A DNA stretch of 64,000 bases from Pseudomonadota bacterium. Lineage in GTDB: Bacteria > Pseudomonadota > Gammaproteobacteria > Steroidobacterales > Steroidobacteraceae. Below, one piece after another: positions 49,648-58,284 of the stretch (position 1 is the stretch's first letter; the number at the start of each line of letters is the position of its first letter). Under the pieces are notes generated by a model, which ran no database searches, was not told the origin of the DNA, and worked only from the letters and a program-made list of their open reading frames with translations. Where the stretch lies: positions 62,001 through 126,000 of the forward strand of contig JAFEDR010000009.1 of the NCBI GenBank assembly GCA_018241525.1, read 5' to 3'. The position numbers and the translations under genes were made by a program.

Positions 49648-52600
49648 CCGGGTTCTCCACCGGGCGCTGCGGGCGGCAGCAGCGGCGTGCCGCTATCCAG
49701 CAGTGGCCGACGCGAGCGCAGGCGTTCGACGACCCTGCGCACGCCGAGGTAGAACACCGGGGTCAGCAGCAGCCCGAACAGCGTCACGCCGATCATTCCG
49801 GAGAAGACCGCGATGCCCATTGCGTGGCGCATCTCGGCGCCCGCGCCGCTCGAGGTCACGAGCGGCACGACGCCGAGGATGAACGCGAGCGAGGTCATCA
49901 GGATGGGCCGCAGCCGCAGCCGAGCGGCGTCCAGCACCGCCTCGAGCGGCGAGGCTCCCTGCAGCTCGCGGTCGCGCGCGAACTCGACGATCAGGATCGC
50001 GTTCTTGCTCGCGAGCCCGACCAGCACGATCAGGCCGATCTGGGTGAAGATGTTGTTGTCGCCGTGCGTCAGCAGCACGCCGGTGATTGCCGACAGCAGC
50101 ACCATCGGCATGATCGGGATGATCGCGAGCGGCAGCGACAAGCTCTCGTACTGCGCGGCGAGCACCAGGAACACGAGCAGCACGACCAGCGGGAAGATCC
50201 AAGCCGCGGTGTTGCCGGCGATGATCTGCTGGTAAGTGAGCTCGGTCCATTCGTAGCTCATGCCGTTCGGCAGTTCACGCTGGGCGAGCCGTTCCATCGC
50301 GGCCTGCGCCTGGCCCGAGCTGAAGCCCGCTGCCGGGCCGCCGTTGATCTCGGCGGTGGCATACGAGTTGTAGTGCATCACGCGGTCCGGGCCCGACGAC
50401 GGCCGCACGCTGACGAATGACCCGAGCGGGATCATGTCGCCGGCGGCGTTGCGGGTCTTGAGGCGAACGATGTCTTTGGCGTCCAGCCGGAACGCGGGCT
50501 CCGCCTGGGCGGTCACCGAGTAGGTGCGGCCGAAGGCGTTGAAGTCGTTGACGTACAGCGACCCCAGGTACACCTGCATGGTGTCGAACAGGTCCTGCAC
50601 CGAGACGCCCTGCGATTTGGCCTTCTCGCGGTCGACGTCGGCGGCGACCTGCGGCACGTTCACCTGGTAGCTTGAGAAGAGGCCGGCGAGCACGGGATCC
50701 TGGCGACCCTTGGCGATCAGGTTCTGCGTCTGCCGGTAGAGCTCCTCGAAGCCGAGGCCGCCGCGGTCCTCGACCTGCAGTCGGAAGCCTCCGATCGTGC
50801 CGAGTCCCATCACCGGCGGCGGCGGGAACATGGCGATGTAGGCGTCCTGGATGCGCCCGTACTGCTGGTTCAGCGACATCGCGATCGCGCCGGCCGACAG
50901 CGCCGCGCCACGGCGCTCGGCGAACGGCTTCAGCGTCACGAACACGATCCCGGAGTTCGGGCTGTTGGTGAAGCCGTTGATGCTGAGACCCGGGAATGCC
51001 ACCGCGTGCTCGACGCCGGGCTGCTTGAGCGCGATCTCGTCCATGCGGCGGATCACCGATTCGGTCCGGTCGAGCGTCGCGGCGTCCGGCAGCTGGGCGA
51101 AGCCGACCAGGTACTGTTTGTCCTGCGAGGGGACGAAGCCCGTCGGCGCGTGCGCAAAGCCCGCGTAGGTCAGCGCGATCAGGCCGCCATAGACGAACAG
51201 CACGATGCCGCCGGCGCGCACGACCCGGCTGACGACGCCGACGTAGCGGCCGGAGAAGCGGCCGAACAGGCGGTTGAACGGCCCGAAGAACCCGCCGAGC
51301 AGCCGGTTCATGGCGCGGGTCAGCCGGTCGGGCTCGGCACCGTGCTCGCGCAGCAGCAGCGCGGCGAGCGCCGGCGACAGCGTCAGCGAGTTGAAGGCAG
51401 AGATCACCGTGCTGATCGCGATGGTCAGCGCGAACTGCTTGTAGAACTGCCCGGTCAGGCCGCTGATAAACGCGGTCGGCACGAACACCGCGCACAGCAC
51501 GAGCGCCGTCGCGACGATCGGGCCGGTCACCTCGCGCATCGCCTGACGGGTGGCCTCGACCGGCTTCAGGCCGTTGCCGATGTTGCGCTCGACGTTCTCC
51601 ACCACCACGATCGCGTCGTCGACGACGATGCCGATCGCGAGCACGAGGCCGAACAGCGACAGCGCGTTCAGCGAGAAGCCGAACACGTGCATCACGGCGA
51701 AGGTCCCGACCAGCGAGACCGGCACCGCGATCAGCGGGATCACCGAGGCGCGCCAGGTCTGCAGGAACACGATCACCACGATCACGACCAGCAGCAGCGC
51801 CTCGAGCAGCGTGTGCACGACGGCCTCGATGGAGCCGCGTACGAACACGGTCGGGTCATAGACGATCTGGTAGTCGACCCCCTCCGGGAAGTCGCGCTTG
51901 AGCTCGGCCATCTTGGCGCGCACGTGCTCCGAGATCGCAATCGCATTGCTGCCCGGGCGCTGGAAGATCGGGATCGCGGCCGCCGAGCGGTTGTCGAGCA
52001 GCGAGCGCAGCGCGTAGCTCTCGGAGCCGAGCTCGACGCGCGCGACGTCGCGCAGCCGCGTGACCTGGCCCTCGGCGCCGGTCTTGATGATGATGCTGCG
52101 GAAATCCTCCTCGGTGGTCAGCCGCCCCTTGGCGTTGACCGCGAGCTGGAAGTTCGCCGCGCTCGAGACCGGCGGCGCGCCGAGCTGCCCGGCCGCGACC
52201 TGGATGTTCTGCTCGCGGATCGCGCGGATCACGTCCTGGGCGGTCAGCTCGCGGCTCGCGATCCTCTCGGGATCCAGCCAGACGCGCATCGAGAACTGGC
52301 CTGCGCCGAACACCTGTACGTCACCGACACCCTCGACGCGCGCCAGCTCGTCCTTGACGCGTAGCAGCGCGTAGTTCGACAGGTACAGCGTGTCGTAGCG
52401 GCTGTCGGGCGAGACGAGGTGCACGACCATCGTCAGGTCGGGCGAGGCCTTGTTCGTCACGACGCCGAGTCGCTGCACGACTTCGGGAAGCTTCGGCAGC
52501 GTCTGGGCGACGCGGTTCTGGACCTGGACCTGCGCCTTGTCGATGTCGGTGCCGAGCGCGAACGTGACCGTCAGCGTCATCACGCCGTCGGCGGTCGCCT

Positions 52601-52847
52601 GCGAGGACTGGTACAGCATCCCCTCGACGCCGTTGATCGACTGCTCGAGCGGGCTCGCGACGGTCTCGCCGATGACCTGCGGGTTAGCGCCGGGATAACT
52701 CGCTCGCACCACCACCGTCGGCGGCACGACCTCGGGGTATTCGCTGACCGGCAGCAGCGGCAGCGCGATCAGCCCGGCGAGGAAGATCAGCGCCGACAGT
52801 ACGCCGGCGAAGATCGGGCGGCTGATGAAGAATTGCGACAGCTTCAT
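49644..52847 (-). CDS. RND efflux pump inner-membrane transporter, HAE1 family (AcrB-like)
   Basis: A 1067-residue RND transporter with two sets of six membrane helices and large periplasmic loops. The N-terminus MKLSQFFISRPIFAGVLSALI is classic. The proton-relay aspartates are in GLVLAIGIVVDDAIVVVENVERN and the relay lysine in GLASKNAILIVEFARD. Other HAE1 marks are YPEVVPPTVVVRASYPGANPQ and GNGLKPVEATRQAMREV. The start ATG 52845-52847 has GGAAG upstream. It is 28 bp downstream of the membrane fusion protein and coupled to the NodT channel by ATGA. The substrate is inferred only from the unusual partners (MlaC, patatin). Confidence 0.95.
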   Translation of the reverse strand: MKLSQFFISRPIFAGVLSALIFLAGLIALPLLPVSEYPEVVPPTVVVRASYPGANPQVIGETVASPLEQSINGVEGMLYQSSQATADGVMTLTVTFALGTDIDKAQVQVQNRVAQTLPKLPEVVQRLGVVTNKASPDLTMVVHLVSPDSRYDTLYLSNYALLRVKDELARVEGVGDVQVFGAGQFSMRVWLDPERIASRELTAQDVIRAIREQNIQVAAGQLGAPPVSSAANFQLAVNAKGRLTTEEDFRSIIIKTGAEGQVTRLRDVARVELGSESYALRSLLDNRSAAAIPIFQRPGSNAIAISEHVRAKMAELKRDFPEGVDYQIVYDPTVFVRGSIEAVVHTLLEALLLVVIVVIVFLQTWRASVIPLIAVPVSLVGTFAVMHVFGFSLNALSLFGLVLAIGIVVDDAIVVVENVERNIGNGLKPVEATRQAMREVTGPIVATALVLCAVFVPTAFISGLTGQFYKQFALTIAISTVISAFNSLTLSPALAALLLREHGAEPDRLTRAMNRLLGGFFGPFNRLFGRFSGRYVGVVSRVVRAGGIVLFVYGGLIALTYAGFAHAPTGFVPSQDKQYLVGFAQLPDAATLDRTESVIRRMDEIALKQPGVEHAVAFPGLSINGFTNSPNSGIVFVTLKPFAERRGAALSAGAIAMSLNQQYGRIQDAYIAMFPPPPVMGLGTIGGFRLQVEDRGGLGFEELYRQTQNLIAKGRQDPVLAGLFSSYQVNVPQVAADVDREKAKSQGVSVQDLFDTMQVYLGSLYVNDFNAFGRTYSVTAQAEPAFRLDAKDIVRLKTRNAAGDMIPLGSFVSVRPSSGPDRVMHYNSYATAEINGGPAAGFSSGQAQAAMERLAQRELPNGMSYEWTELTYQQIIAGNTAAWIFPLVVLLVFLVLAAQYESLSLPLAIIPIMPMVLLSAITGVLLTHGDNNIFTQIGLIVLVGLASKNAILIVEFARDRELQGASPLEAVLDAARLRLRPILMTSLAFILGVVPLVTSSGAGAEMRHAMGIAVFSGMIGVTLFGLLLTPVFYLGVRRVVERLRSRRPLLDSGTPLLPPAAPGGEPG

Positions 52848-52875
52848 GGAGGCTTCCTGGCTCGGGGCCCGTGGC

Positions 52876-54135
52876 TCAGCCGGCGCCCGGCACGTGGCGG
52901 GTCGGCGGGTTGAGCCGTGACACGGCGCTGCCCGACAGCGGGCCCGCCTCAACCTGCGCGAGGCCGGAGGTCTGCGCGCCCATTTCGGCGCGGATGGGGG
53001 CGACGCTCTGGCCGGGCCGGACGTGCTGCAACCCGTTGACGACGACGACGTCACCGGGCGCGAGACCCTTCTCGACCACCCGCAGCCCGTTCATCTCGGG
53101 GCCGAGCTCGACCAGGCGGTACTCGACGCGGTTGCCGGCGGCGAGCGTGAGCACGAACTTCTTGGACAGGTCCGTGCCGACCGCGCGATCCTCGACCAGC
53201 ACGCTGTCGCGCGCCTCGCCGCCGACCAGTCGCACGCGGGCGAAGAGCCCCGGCGTGTAGCGGCCGTCGGGATTGGCGAGCGCCGCCCGCGCCCGGATCG
53301 TGCCGGTAGCCGGGTTGACCTGGTTGTCGATGAAGTCGAGCGCCGCCGCGTGCGGATAGCCGGTCTCGTCGGCGAGACCGATATAGACGTTCGACGCCTC
53401 GCCGCTGGCACCTGTTTGCGCGCGCTTCGCCCGCGCGTAGCGCAGGTAGGACTGCTCGTCGGCGTCGAAGTACACGTACACCGGGTCGTCGGAGACGAGC
53501 GTGGTCAGCAGGCTCGCGCTGGTGACGAGGTTGCCGGCCGTGACGATCGCCCGCGACACGTGCCCGTCGATCGGGGCACGCACCTCGGTGAATTCCCGGT
53601 TGAGCCGCGCGGATTCGAGCGAGGCGTCGATCGAGTGCAGCGCCCCCTGCGCCGAGCTCTCGGCCGCGCCGAGCCGCTCGTATTCCTCGCGTGAGATCGC
53701 GTGGGCGCCGATCAGGCGCTCGGCACGGGCGCGATTGGCGCGGGCGAGCTCGAGGTCTGAGACGCTGCGGCTGCGCTCCGCGACGAGCCGGTCAACCTCG
53801 GCCTGGAAAGGCCGCGGATCGATCTGGAACAGCAGCTGGCCCTTGCGGACGCGCGCGCCATCCTGGAATGCGACGCGGTCCACGTAGCCGCTCACCCGCG
53901 GGCGGACCTCGACGGTGTTGACCGCCTGCAGGCGTCCGCTGAACTCCTGCCATTCGCGCAGCGGCCGGTGGATCACGCTCGCCACCGTCACCTCGGCGAG
54001 CGGCGCCCCAGACTCCGCCACCGGCTTCGCGCCGGAGCGGCCGACCCCGCCGATGAAGAGCACGACGGCGAGCCCAACCAGGGCCACGCCCACCGGGGCC
54101 GCAACACGAAGCGACACGGGACTCTTGAACAACAT
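52876..54135 (-). CDS. RND efflux membrane fusion protein (AcrA-like)
   Basis: A 419-residue periplasmic adaptor. The N-terminal signal/anchor is VAAPVGVALVGLAVVLFIGG. The lipoyl halves flank a coiled-coil hairpin (VEVRPRVSGYVDRVAFQDGARVRKGQLLFQIDPRPFQAEVDRL, then the split partner VRAPIDGHVSRAIVTAGNLV). The beta-barrel and proximal domains end VEKGLAPGDVVVVNGLQHVRPGQ. The start is the ATG at 54133-54135, six bases after GGGGAG; another ATG two codons earlier overlaps that site. It is the first gene of the operon, divergent from tetR across a region with two inverted repeats. Confidence 0.94.
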   Translation of the reverse strand: MLFKSPVSLRVAAPVGVALVGLAVVLFIGGVGRSGAKPVAESGAPLAEVTVASVIHRPLREWQEFSGRLQAVNTVEVRPRVSGYVDRVAFQDGARVRKGQLLFQIDPRPFQAEVDRLVAERSRSVSDLELARANRARAERLIGAHAISREEYERLGAAESSAQGALHSIDASLESARLNREFTEVRAPIDGHVSRAIVTAGNLVTSASLLTTLVSDDPVYVYFDADEQSYLRYARAKRAQTGASGEASNVYIGLADETGYPHAAALDFIDNQVNPATGTIRARAALANPDGRYTPGLFARVRLVGGEARDSVLVEDRAVGTDLSKKFVLTLAAGNRVEYRLVELGPEMNGLRVVEKGLAPGDVVVVNGLQHVRPGQSVAPIRAEMGAQTSGLAQVEAGPLSGSAVSRLNPPTRHVPGAG

Positions 54136-54241
54136 GGACATCTCCCCGACGTTCCCGACTGGACTGAACTGGCGTTGTGACCGGCCGAGCTGGAGTCCGC
54201 CGCGCCGCACCCGGTCGGGGTTTGCGCGACTTGACTTGCTT

Positions 54242-54277
54242 CGGTAACACCCGGAAGCTATGCAGCAGGTGTTACCG
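54242..54277. promoter_or_regulatory. Inverted repeat in pump/tetR divergent promoter
   Basis: CGGTAACACC (54242-54251) and GGTGTTACCG (54268-54277) are perfect 10-bp inverted arms around a 16-base spacer, in the gap between the fusion protein gene and tetR. They share the GTTAC/GTAAC element with the palindrome at 54301, so they may be a second, spaced operator. Confidence 0.55.
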
Positions 54278-54300
54278 GTCAGTCACAACTGGAGACGGAA

Positions 54301-54320
54301 GTTACTGACCGGTCAGTAAC
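54301..54320. promoter_or_regulatory. Perfect 20-bp palindrome, candidate TetR operator
   Basis: GTTACTGACCGGTCAGTAAC is perfectly self-complementary over 20 bp and lies 43 bp upstream of the tetR start. A partial copy (GTTACCGGTCAGTCAC) lies at 54271-54286. Size, symmetry and placement fit the operator of a TetR-family repressor controlling itself and the divergent RND operon. Confidence 0.7.
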
Positions 54321-54363
54321 GTGTCAAGCGGCGATTTGCTGTCATCCGCCGAGGGCGACGTAC

Positions 54364-54969
54364 ATGGTTGTTCGCAAAGAGGTTATTTCGCCGGCACCGA
54401 AGCTGCGGGTCCACGACCGGATCATGCAGACCGCTCGGGACCTCTTCTATCGCCGCGGCATCCGGGCCGTGGGCGTCGACACCATTGCCTGCGAAGCCGG
54501 CACGAACAAGATGAGCTTCTATCGCTGCTTCGGCTCAAAGGACGAGCTGATCGCCGAATACCTGCGCGGCCAGGAGCGCGAGGCCTGGACCTGGTGGGAT
54601 TCGACGGTGGCAGCGCACGCGGGCAACGCGCGCGCGCAGATCGAGTCGCTGTTTGATGCGCAGCTGCGGCGGACCTGCAACGCCGACTCGCGGGGATGCG
54701 CGCTCGCCAATGCCGCGGTCGAGATTCCGGAACCTGGCCACCCGGCGCGCACGGTCGTCGAGGGCTTCAAGGCGGAATTGCGCCGTCGCTTCCGCGAGCT
54801 CGCCAAGGGCACGGGCGCCCGCGACCCTGACACGCTCGGCGATTCGCTGATGCTGCTGTGGGAAGGCAGCTACCTGACGCGACTCACGCTCGGTGGCGAT
54901 CACAGCCCGGCCGAGACCGCGGCCAAGGCGGCGCGCGCGCTGATCGCGGCGCACACGCTCGGGACCTGA
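54364..54969 (+). CDS. TetR/AcrR-family transcriptional regulator
   Basis: A 201-residue repressor-type protein. The N-terminal HTH spans residues 18-65 (RIMQTARDLFYRRGIRAVGVDTIACEAGTNKMSFYRCFGSKDELIAEYL in pieces), and the C-terminal ligand domain is helical (IESLFDAQLRRTC, then DSLMLLWEGSYLTRLTLGG). The start is ATG 54364. The gene is divergent from the RND operon, and a perfect palindrome lies in between, so it most likely represses the pump and itself until a ligand binds. Confidence 0.92.
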   Translation: MVVRKEVISPAPKLRVHDRIMQTARDLFYRRGIRAVGVDTIACEAGTNKMSFYRCFGSKDELIAEYLRGQEREAWTWWDSTVAAHAGNARAQIESLFDAQLRRTCNADSRGCALANAAVEIPEPGHPARTVVEGFKAELRRRFRELAKGTGARDPDTLGDSLMLLWEGSYLTRLTLGGDHSPAETAAKAARALIAAHTLGT

Positions 54970-55247
54970 GCGCGCCTCCACCGCGACGCGCGCGAGGCTT
55001 CGAACCCGCCCCCACCCGCCCGGCAGAAGGAGCGGCGGCCACACGCCACCGCGCGATGCTGCGACGCGATCGCCCCGGGCCGCGGTAGAAGTCTTCGCGA
55101 TACCGCCAGAACCAATATTTCATAACGTGGCGTCGCGCCGGGTGTACCGTACCCCCGCTCGTGCATCGCGAAACTGAGCGGAACGAACGACTCGCCACCG
55201 CCCCTTCCCTGGCTAGGCCCGGATCCGGCCGATCTCAGGAGACCCCC

Positions 55248-56558
55248 ATGAACACGCGCCACCTACTGGTCCTCGCGACCCTCGTCGCCGGAGCACTCAC
55301 GGCCGTTGCCGCGGATGCGGACGAGACCTGCAACTCGCCCTACCTGTCGCGGCTCATCAAGGGACAGGAAGACGTCGTCCACGTCTGGACGCTCGGCGTC
55401 GAGGGCCTCGGCGACGGCTCGGACAAACTCGTCACCGTCGACGTGAATCCGGCCTCGCCGCGCTACGGCAAGGTCATTCACTCGGTCTCGGTGGGCGGCC
55501 GCGGCGAGGCCCACCACATGGGATTCACGGACGATCGCCGCTACCTCTGGGCCGGTGGCCTCGACGACAGCAAGATCTACGTGTTCGACGTCGGCAAGGA
55601 TCCGGCGCATCCGAAGCTCGTGCGCACGATTGCGGACCTGACCGCGAAGAGCGGCTATGTCGGCCCGCACACCTTCTATGCGCTGCCCGGCCGCGTGGTG
55701 ATTGGTGCGCTCTCGAACTCGAAGGACCACGGCGGCGTCAGCGGGCTCGCGGTCTACAACAACAAGGGAGAGTTCGTCGCGAAGTACGACCTGCCGACGA
55801 CCACCATCGGCGGCGTGAAGGGCGACGGCTACGGCTACGACATCGCGATCAATCCTGCCAAGAACGTGCTGCTGACCTCGAGCTTCGCGGGCTGGAACAA
55901 CTACATGCGTCCGCTCGGCGAGGTGGTCAAGGACCCGGAGGCGATGAAGCACTTCGGCGGTACGCTGGTGCGCTGGAACCTGAAGAGCTTCCAGCCCGAG
56001 CAGATCCTGAGCGTGCCGGGCTCGCCGCTCGAGCTGCGCTGGGCGCTCGCGCCCGGCCAGAACTGGGCGATCACCGCCACCGCGCTCACCTCGAAGCTGT
56101 GGCTCGTGCGCCAGGACGCCGCGGGCCACTGGCAGGCGCGCGAGGTGGCGAACATCGGCGATCCGGCCAAGATCCCGCTGCCGGTCGACATCTCCATCAC
56201 GGCCGACGCCAAGGGCCTCTGGGTCAACACGTTCATGGACGGCACGACGCACTATTTCGACCTGTCGGATCCCGAGCACCCGAAGGAGACCTACCAGCTG
56301 CACACGGGCAGCCAGGTGAACATGCTGTCGCAGAGCTGGGACGGCAAGCGGCTCTACATCACCTCGAGCCTGCTGTCGCGCTGGGACAAGGGCGGCGCCG
56401 ACAACCAGCAGTTCCTGAAGGCGTACCGCTGGGACGGCCATGCGCTCACGCCCGCCTTCGAGATCGACTTCACCAAGGAGCGGCTCGGCAGGCCGCACCA
56501 CATGAAGTTCAGCGCGCTGCCCGGCGCGCAGGTCGCAGCGCTCGCCGCAGGCGGCTGA
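55248..56558 (+). CDS. mtoX: Selenium-binding-protein family methanethiol oxidase (exported)
   Basis: A 436-residue SBP56-family protein with a signal peptide (MNTRHLLVLATLVAGALTAVA). Family segments are GRGEAHHMGFTDDRRYLWAGGLDDSKIYVFDVGKDP, YVGPHTFYALPGRVVIGALSN, DIAINPAKNVLLTSSFAGWNNYM, YFDLSDPEHPKETYQLHTG and GRPHHMKFS. Bacterial periplasmic members such as MtoX of methylotrophs are copper enzymes that oxidise methanethiol to formaldehyde, sulfide and hydrogen peroxide. The SCO1/SenC gene directly downstream is the known partner arrangement and strengthens this call. The start ATG 55248 has CAGGAGA upstream. Substrate not proven. Confidence 0.82.
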   Translation: MNTRHLLVLATLVAGALTAVAADADETCNSPYLSRLIKGQEDVVHVWTLGVEGLGDGSDKLVTVDVNPASPRYGKVIHSVSVGGRGEAHHMGFTDDRRYLWAGGLDDSKIYVFDVGKDPAHPKLVRTIADLTAKSGYVGPHTFYALPGRVVIGALSNSKDHGGVSGLAVYNNKGEFVAKYDLPTTTIGGVKGDGYGYDIAINPAKNVLLTSSFAGWNNYMRPLGEVVKDPEAMKHFGGTLVRWNLKSFQPEQILSVPGSPLELRWALAPGQNWAITATALTSKLWLVRQDAAGHWQAREVANIGDPAKIPLPVDISITADAKGLWVNTFMDGTTHYFDLSDPEHPKETYQLHTGSQVNMLSQSWDGKRLYITSSLLSRWDKGGADNQQFLKAYRWDGHALTPAFEIDFTKERLGRPHHMKFSALPGAQVAALAAGG

Positions 56559-56568
56559 CGCGACGTCC

Positions 56569-57243
56569 GTGCGCCGGCTGCTCGCCGCCGTCGGCGCCGC
56601 GCTTCTCGCAACAGCTGCCGCCGCGGCCACCGACCCGGCGGCGGCACTCGCGCCGCGCACGGAGTTCACGCCGCCGCCGGCCGGCAGCTACGAGCTGCAG
56701 CGCATCCAGCGCGTCGGCGACGCGACGCTGCTCGACGATCGCGGCACGCGGCGACGGCTTGCGGCGCTGACCCACGGCAAGGTCACGCTGCTGACGTTCT
56801 TCTACACCGAGTGCCCCGACGCGCTCGGCTGCCCATTCGCCTTCGGCACGCTGAACCTGCTGCGTGGCAGGCTGCTCGCGCGACCTGCGGGCAGCCCGGA
56901 CGTGCGCTTCGTGAGCATCAGCCTCGATCCCGCCCACGACAGCCCGGCCGTGCTACGCGGCTACGCGGGGCCGCTGTCGCGCGACCCGCGGCTCGAGTGG
57001 CGCTTCCTGACGGCCTCGTCGGTCGCGTCCCTCTTGCCGGTGCTCGAGGACTTCGGCCAGGACGTCAGCGTCGAGACCGACGCGCACGGCGTACCGCAGC
57101 GCACACGGCATCACATGCTGAAGCTCTACCTGATCGACGACGAGGGCACGGTGCGGGAGATCTACACCCTCGCCTTCATCCAGCCCGAAGTCATCCTGAA
57201 CGACATCGACACGCTGCTCCTCGCTGCGCGCCGTCGCAGCTGA
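56569..57243 (+). CDS. SCO1/SenC-type copper chaperone (thioredoxin fold)
   Basis: A 224-residue exported protein (signal MRRLLAAVGAALLATAAAAA). It has a thioredoxin-like fold: VTLLTFFYTECPDALGCPFA carries the copper cysteines C82 and C88, VRFVSISLDPAHDSP follows, and the ligand histidine is in RTRHHMLKLYLID (H181/H182). The cysteine spacing is C-x5-C instead of the usual C-x3-C. The start is GTG 56569, 10 bp after the methanethiol-oxidase stop. It most likely delivers copper to, or assembles, the upstream enzyme rather than cytochrome oxidase. Confidence 0.85.
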   Translation: MRRLLAAVGAALLATAAAAATDPAAALAPRTEFTPPPAGSYELQRIQRVGDATLLDDRGTRRRLAALTHGKVTLLTFFYTECPDALGCPFAFGTLNLLRGRLLARPAGSPDVRFVSISLDPAHDSPAVLRGYAGPLSRDPRLEWRFLTASSVASLLPVLEDFGQDVSVETDAHGVPQRTRHHMLKLYLIDDEGTVREIYTLAFIQPEVILNDIDTLLLAARRRS

Positions 57244-57686
57244 CAGTCCGTGCACCAACCGCGGACGGCTGGCTATTGGCGCGCGTGCGAGGCTTCATCG
57301 ACTCGTTGGCGCGGATCCCGGAGGCGCCGTGCGGCGCACCGTGACCGGTCCCGGCCGCCAGCGCGAGCGGCGGATGTCAGACCAGCGGACGGAAACCCCG
57401 CATAATTAGTCCAACGCTGGGGGCTCCAGGCGCGCATTCCACCGAAGCTCCGAGGGGGAATCGCAGACTTAAGACCGCGTTCATCGCGGCGCCACGACCC
57501 GAGGTGACGAATCTCGCATTTCCCCGCGGACGGGCAATCGAAGTCATTGACCGTTGTCCACCGTTTCACGAACACTGCCGCCATCGCGCCAGCGGGCGCG
57601 AGTCGACGTGCCATAACGCAAAGGTTGATGCCACCACGCCGCGGATTTCGCAGCGGACTGGTGCAATCGGTCAGGGGTGACCCGCA
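57244..57686. other. Intergenic stretch after the SCO gene, no gene recognised
   Basis: I see no supported gene in these 443 bases. Open frames exist on the plus strand, but they are low-complexity arginine/serine text with no ribosome binding site. A short AT-richer spot (CATAATTAGT, near 57401) could be promoter DNA for what follows. Confidence 0.4.
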
Positions 57687-58115
57687 GTGCGACCGCCACG
57701 GCGCAGCAAATCGCCATCGAACCGCCCGTCATCCTCGGACGATGGCGCGGAATCGAGCGTCGCGACCGGGACCTGGCCGGTCGCAGCCGGCAAGTGCAAT
57801 GCGATCGCGATCCGGTTTGCCGACGCCGTGGTCGCGCACGGCCAGTCGCTCGCGTGCGGGGACCGCGAACAGGCAACGCTCAACGCCAAGGAATTCCTGG
57901 CGTGTGCGGGCGAGCTTCTGCTGCGCAAGCCCGAGGGCCCGGCCGCGCTCGCGCGGCAGCTCGATCACGCTGATCCGGCGGTGCGTGTCACGGCCGCCTC
58001 GCTGCTCGTCGAGATCTATCGCGATCGCGCGATCAGCGCGCTGCGCGGCGTCGCCGACGGCGAGTCACTGGCGGCACTCGAAGCACGCGTGCAGCTGGCC
58101 CGGCTGCGCGCCTGA
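57687..58115 (+). CDS. DUF2019-like helical protein
   Basis: A protein of up to 142 residues. From about residue 37 the sequence looks like the DUF2019 helical fold: NAIAIRFADAVVAHGQSLACGD, NAKEFLACAGELLLRKPEG, then a HEAT-like pair LDHADPAVRVTAASLLVEIY and ALRGVADGESLAALEARVQLARLR. The start is GTG 57687 with AGGGGTG upstream; the first 35 residues look poorly structured, so a later start is possible. There is no signal peptide. Function is unknown. Confidence 0.5.
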   Translation: MRPPRRSKSPSNRPSSSDDGAESSVATGTWPVAAGKCNAIAIRFADAVVAHGQSLACGDREQATLNAKEFLACAGELLLRKPEGPAALARQLDHADPAVRVTAASLLVEIYRDRAISALRGVADGESLAALEARVQLARLRA

Positions 58116-58284
58116 TCCGGCGTCCCTGACGACCCGCGCGCGTCCCGGGCCGCAACCTGGCAGCGGCAGCGCTTCGCCCAGATCCCCGTTTCTTCCCTGG
58201 CACCGGACGTCGATCCGCGATCCGGCCATTCGTCGTACTCTCACGAGCTCCCGTTCCGGGACGAGCGCACTGGAGGTCCCCGCC

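Noticed and set aside
54985..55045. A GGTTCGAA-like motif on the minus strand suggestive of a tRNA T-arm
   Set aside because: The flanking bases do not pair as a T-stem, and no acceptor, D-arm or anticodon arm can be folded around it.
57547..58284. Long in-frame extension upstream of the PhnB-like gene
   Set aside because: The added residues are arginine/serine-rich and cross the DUF2019-like gene in another frame; the PhnB-like protein has its own start with TGGAGG.
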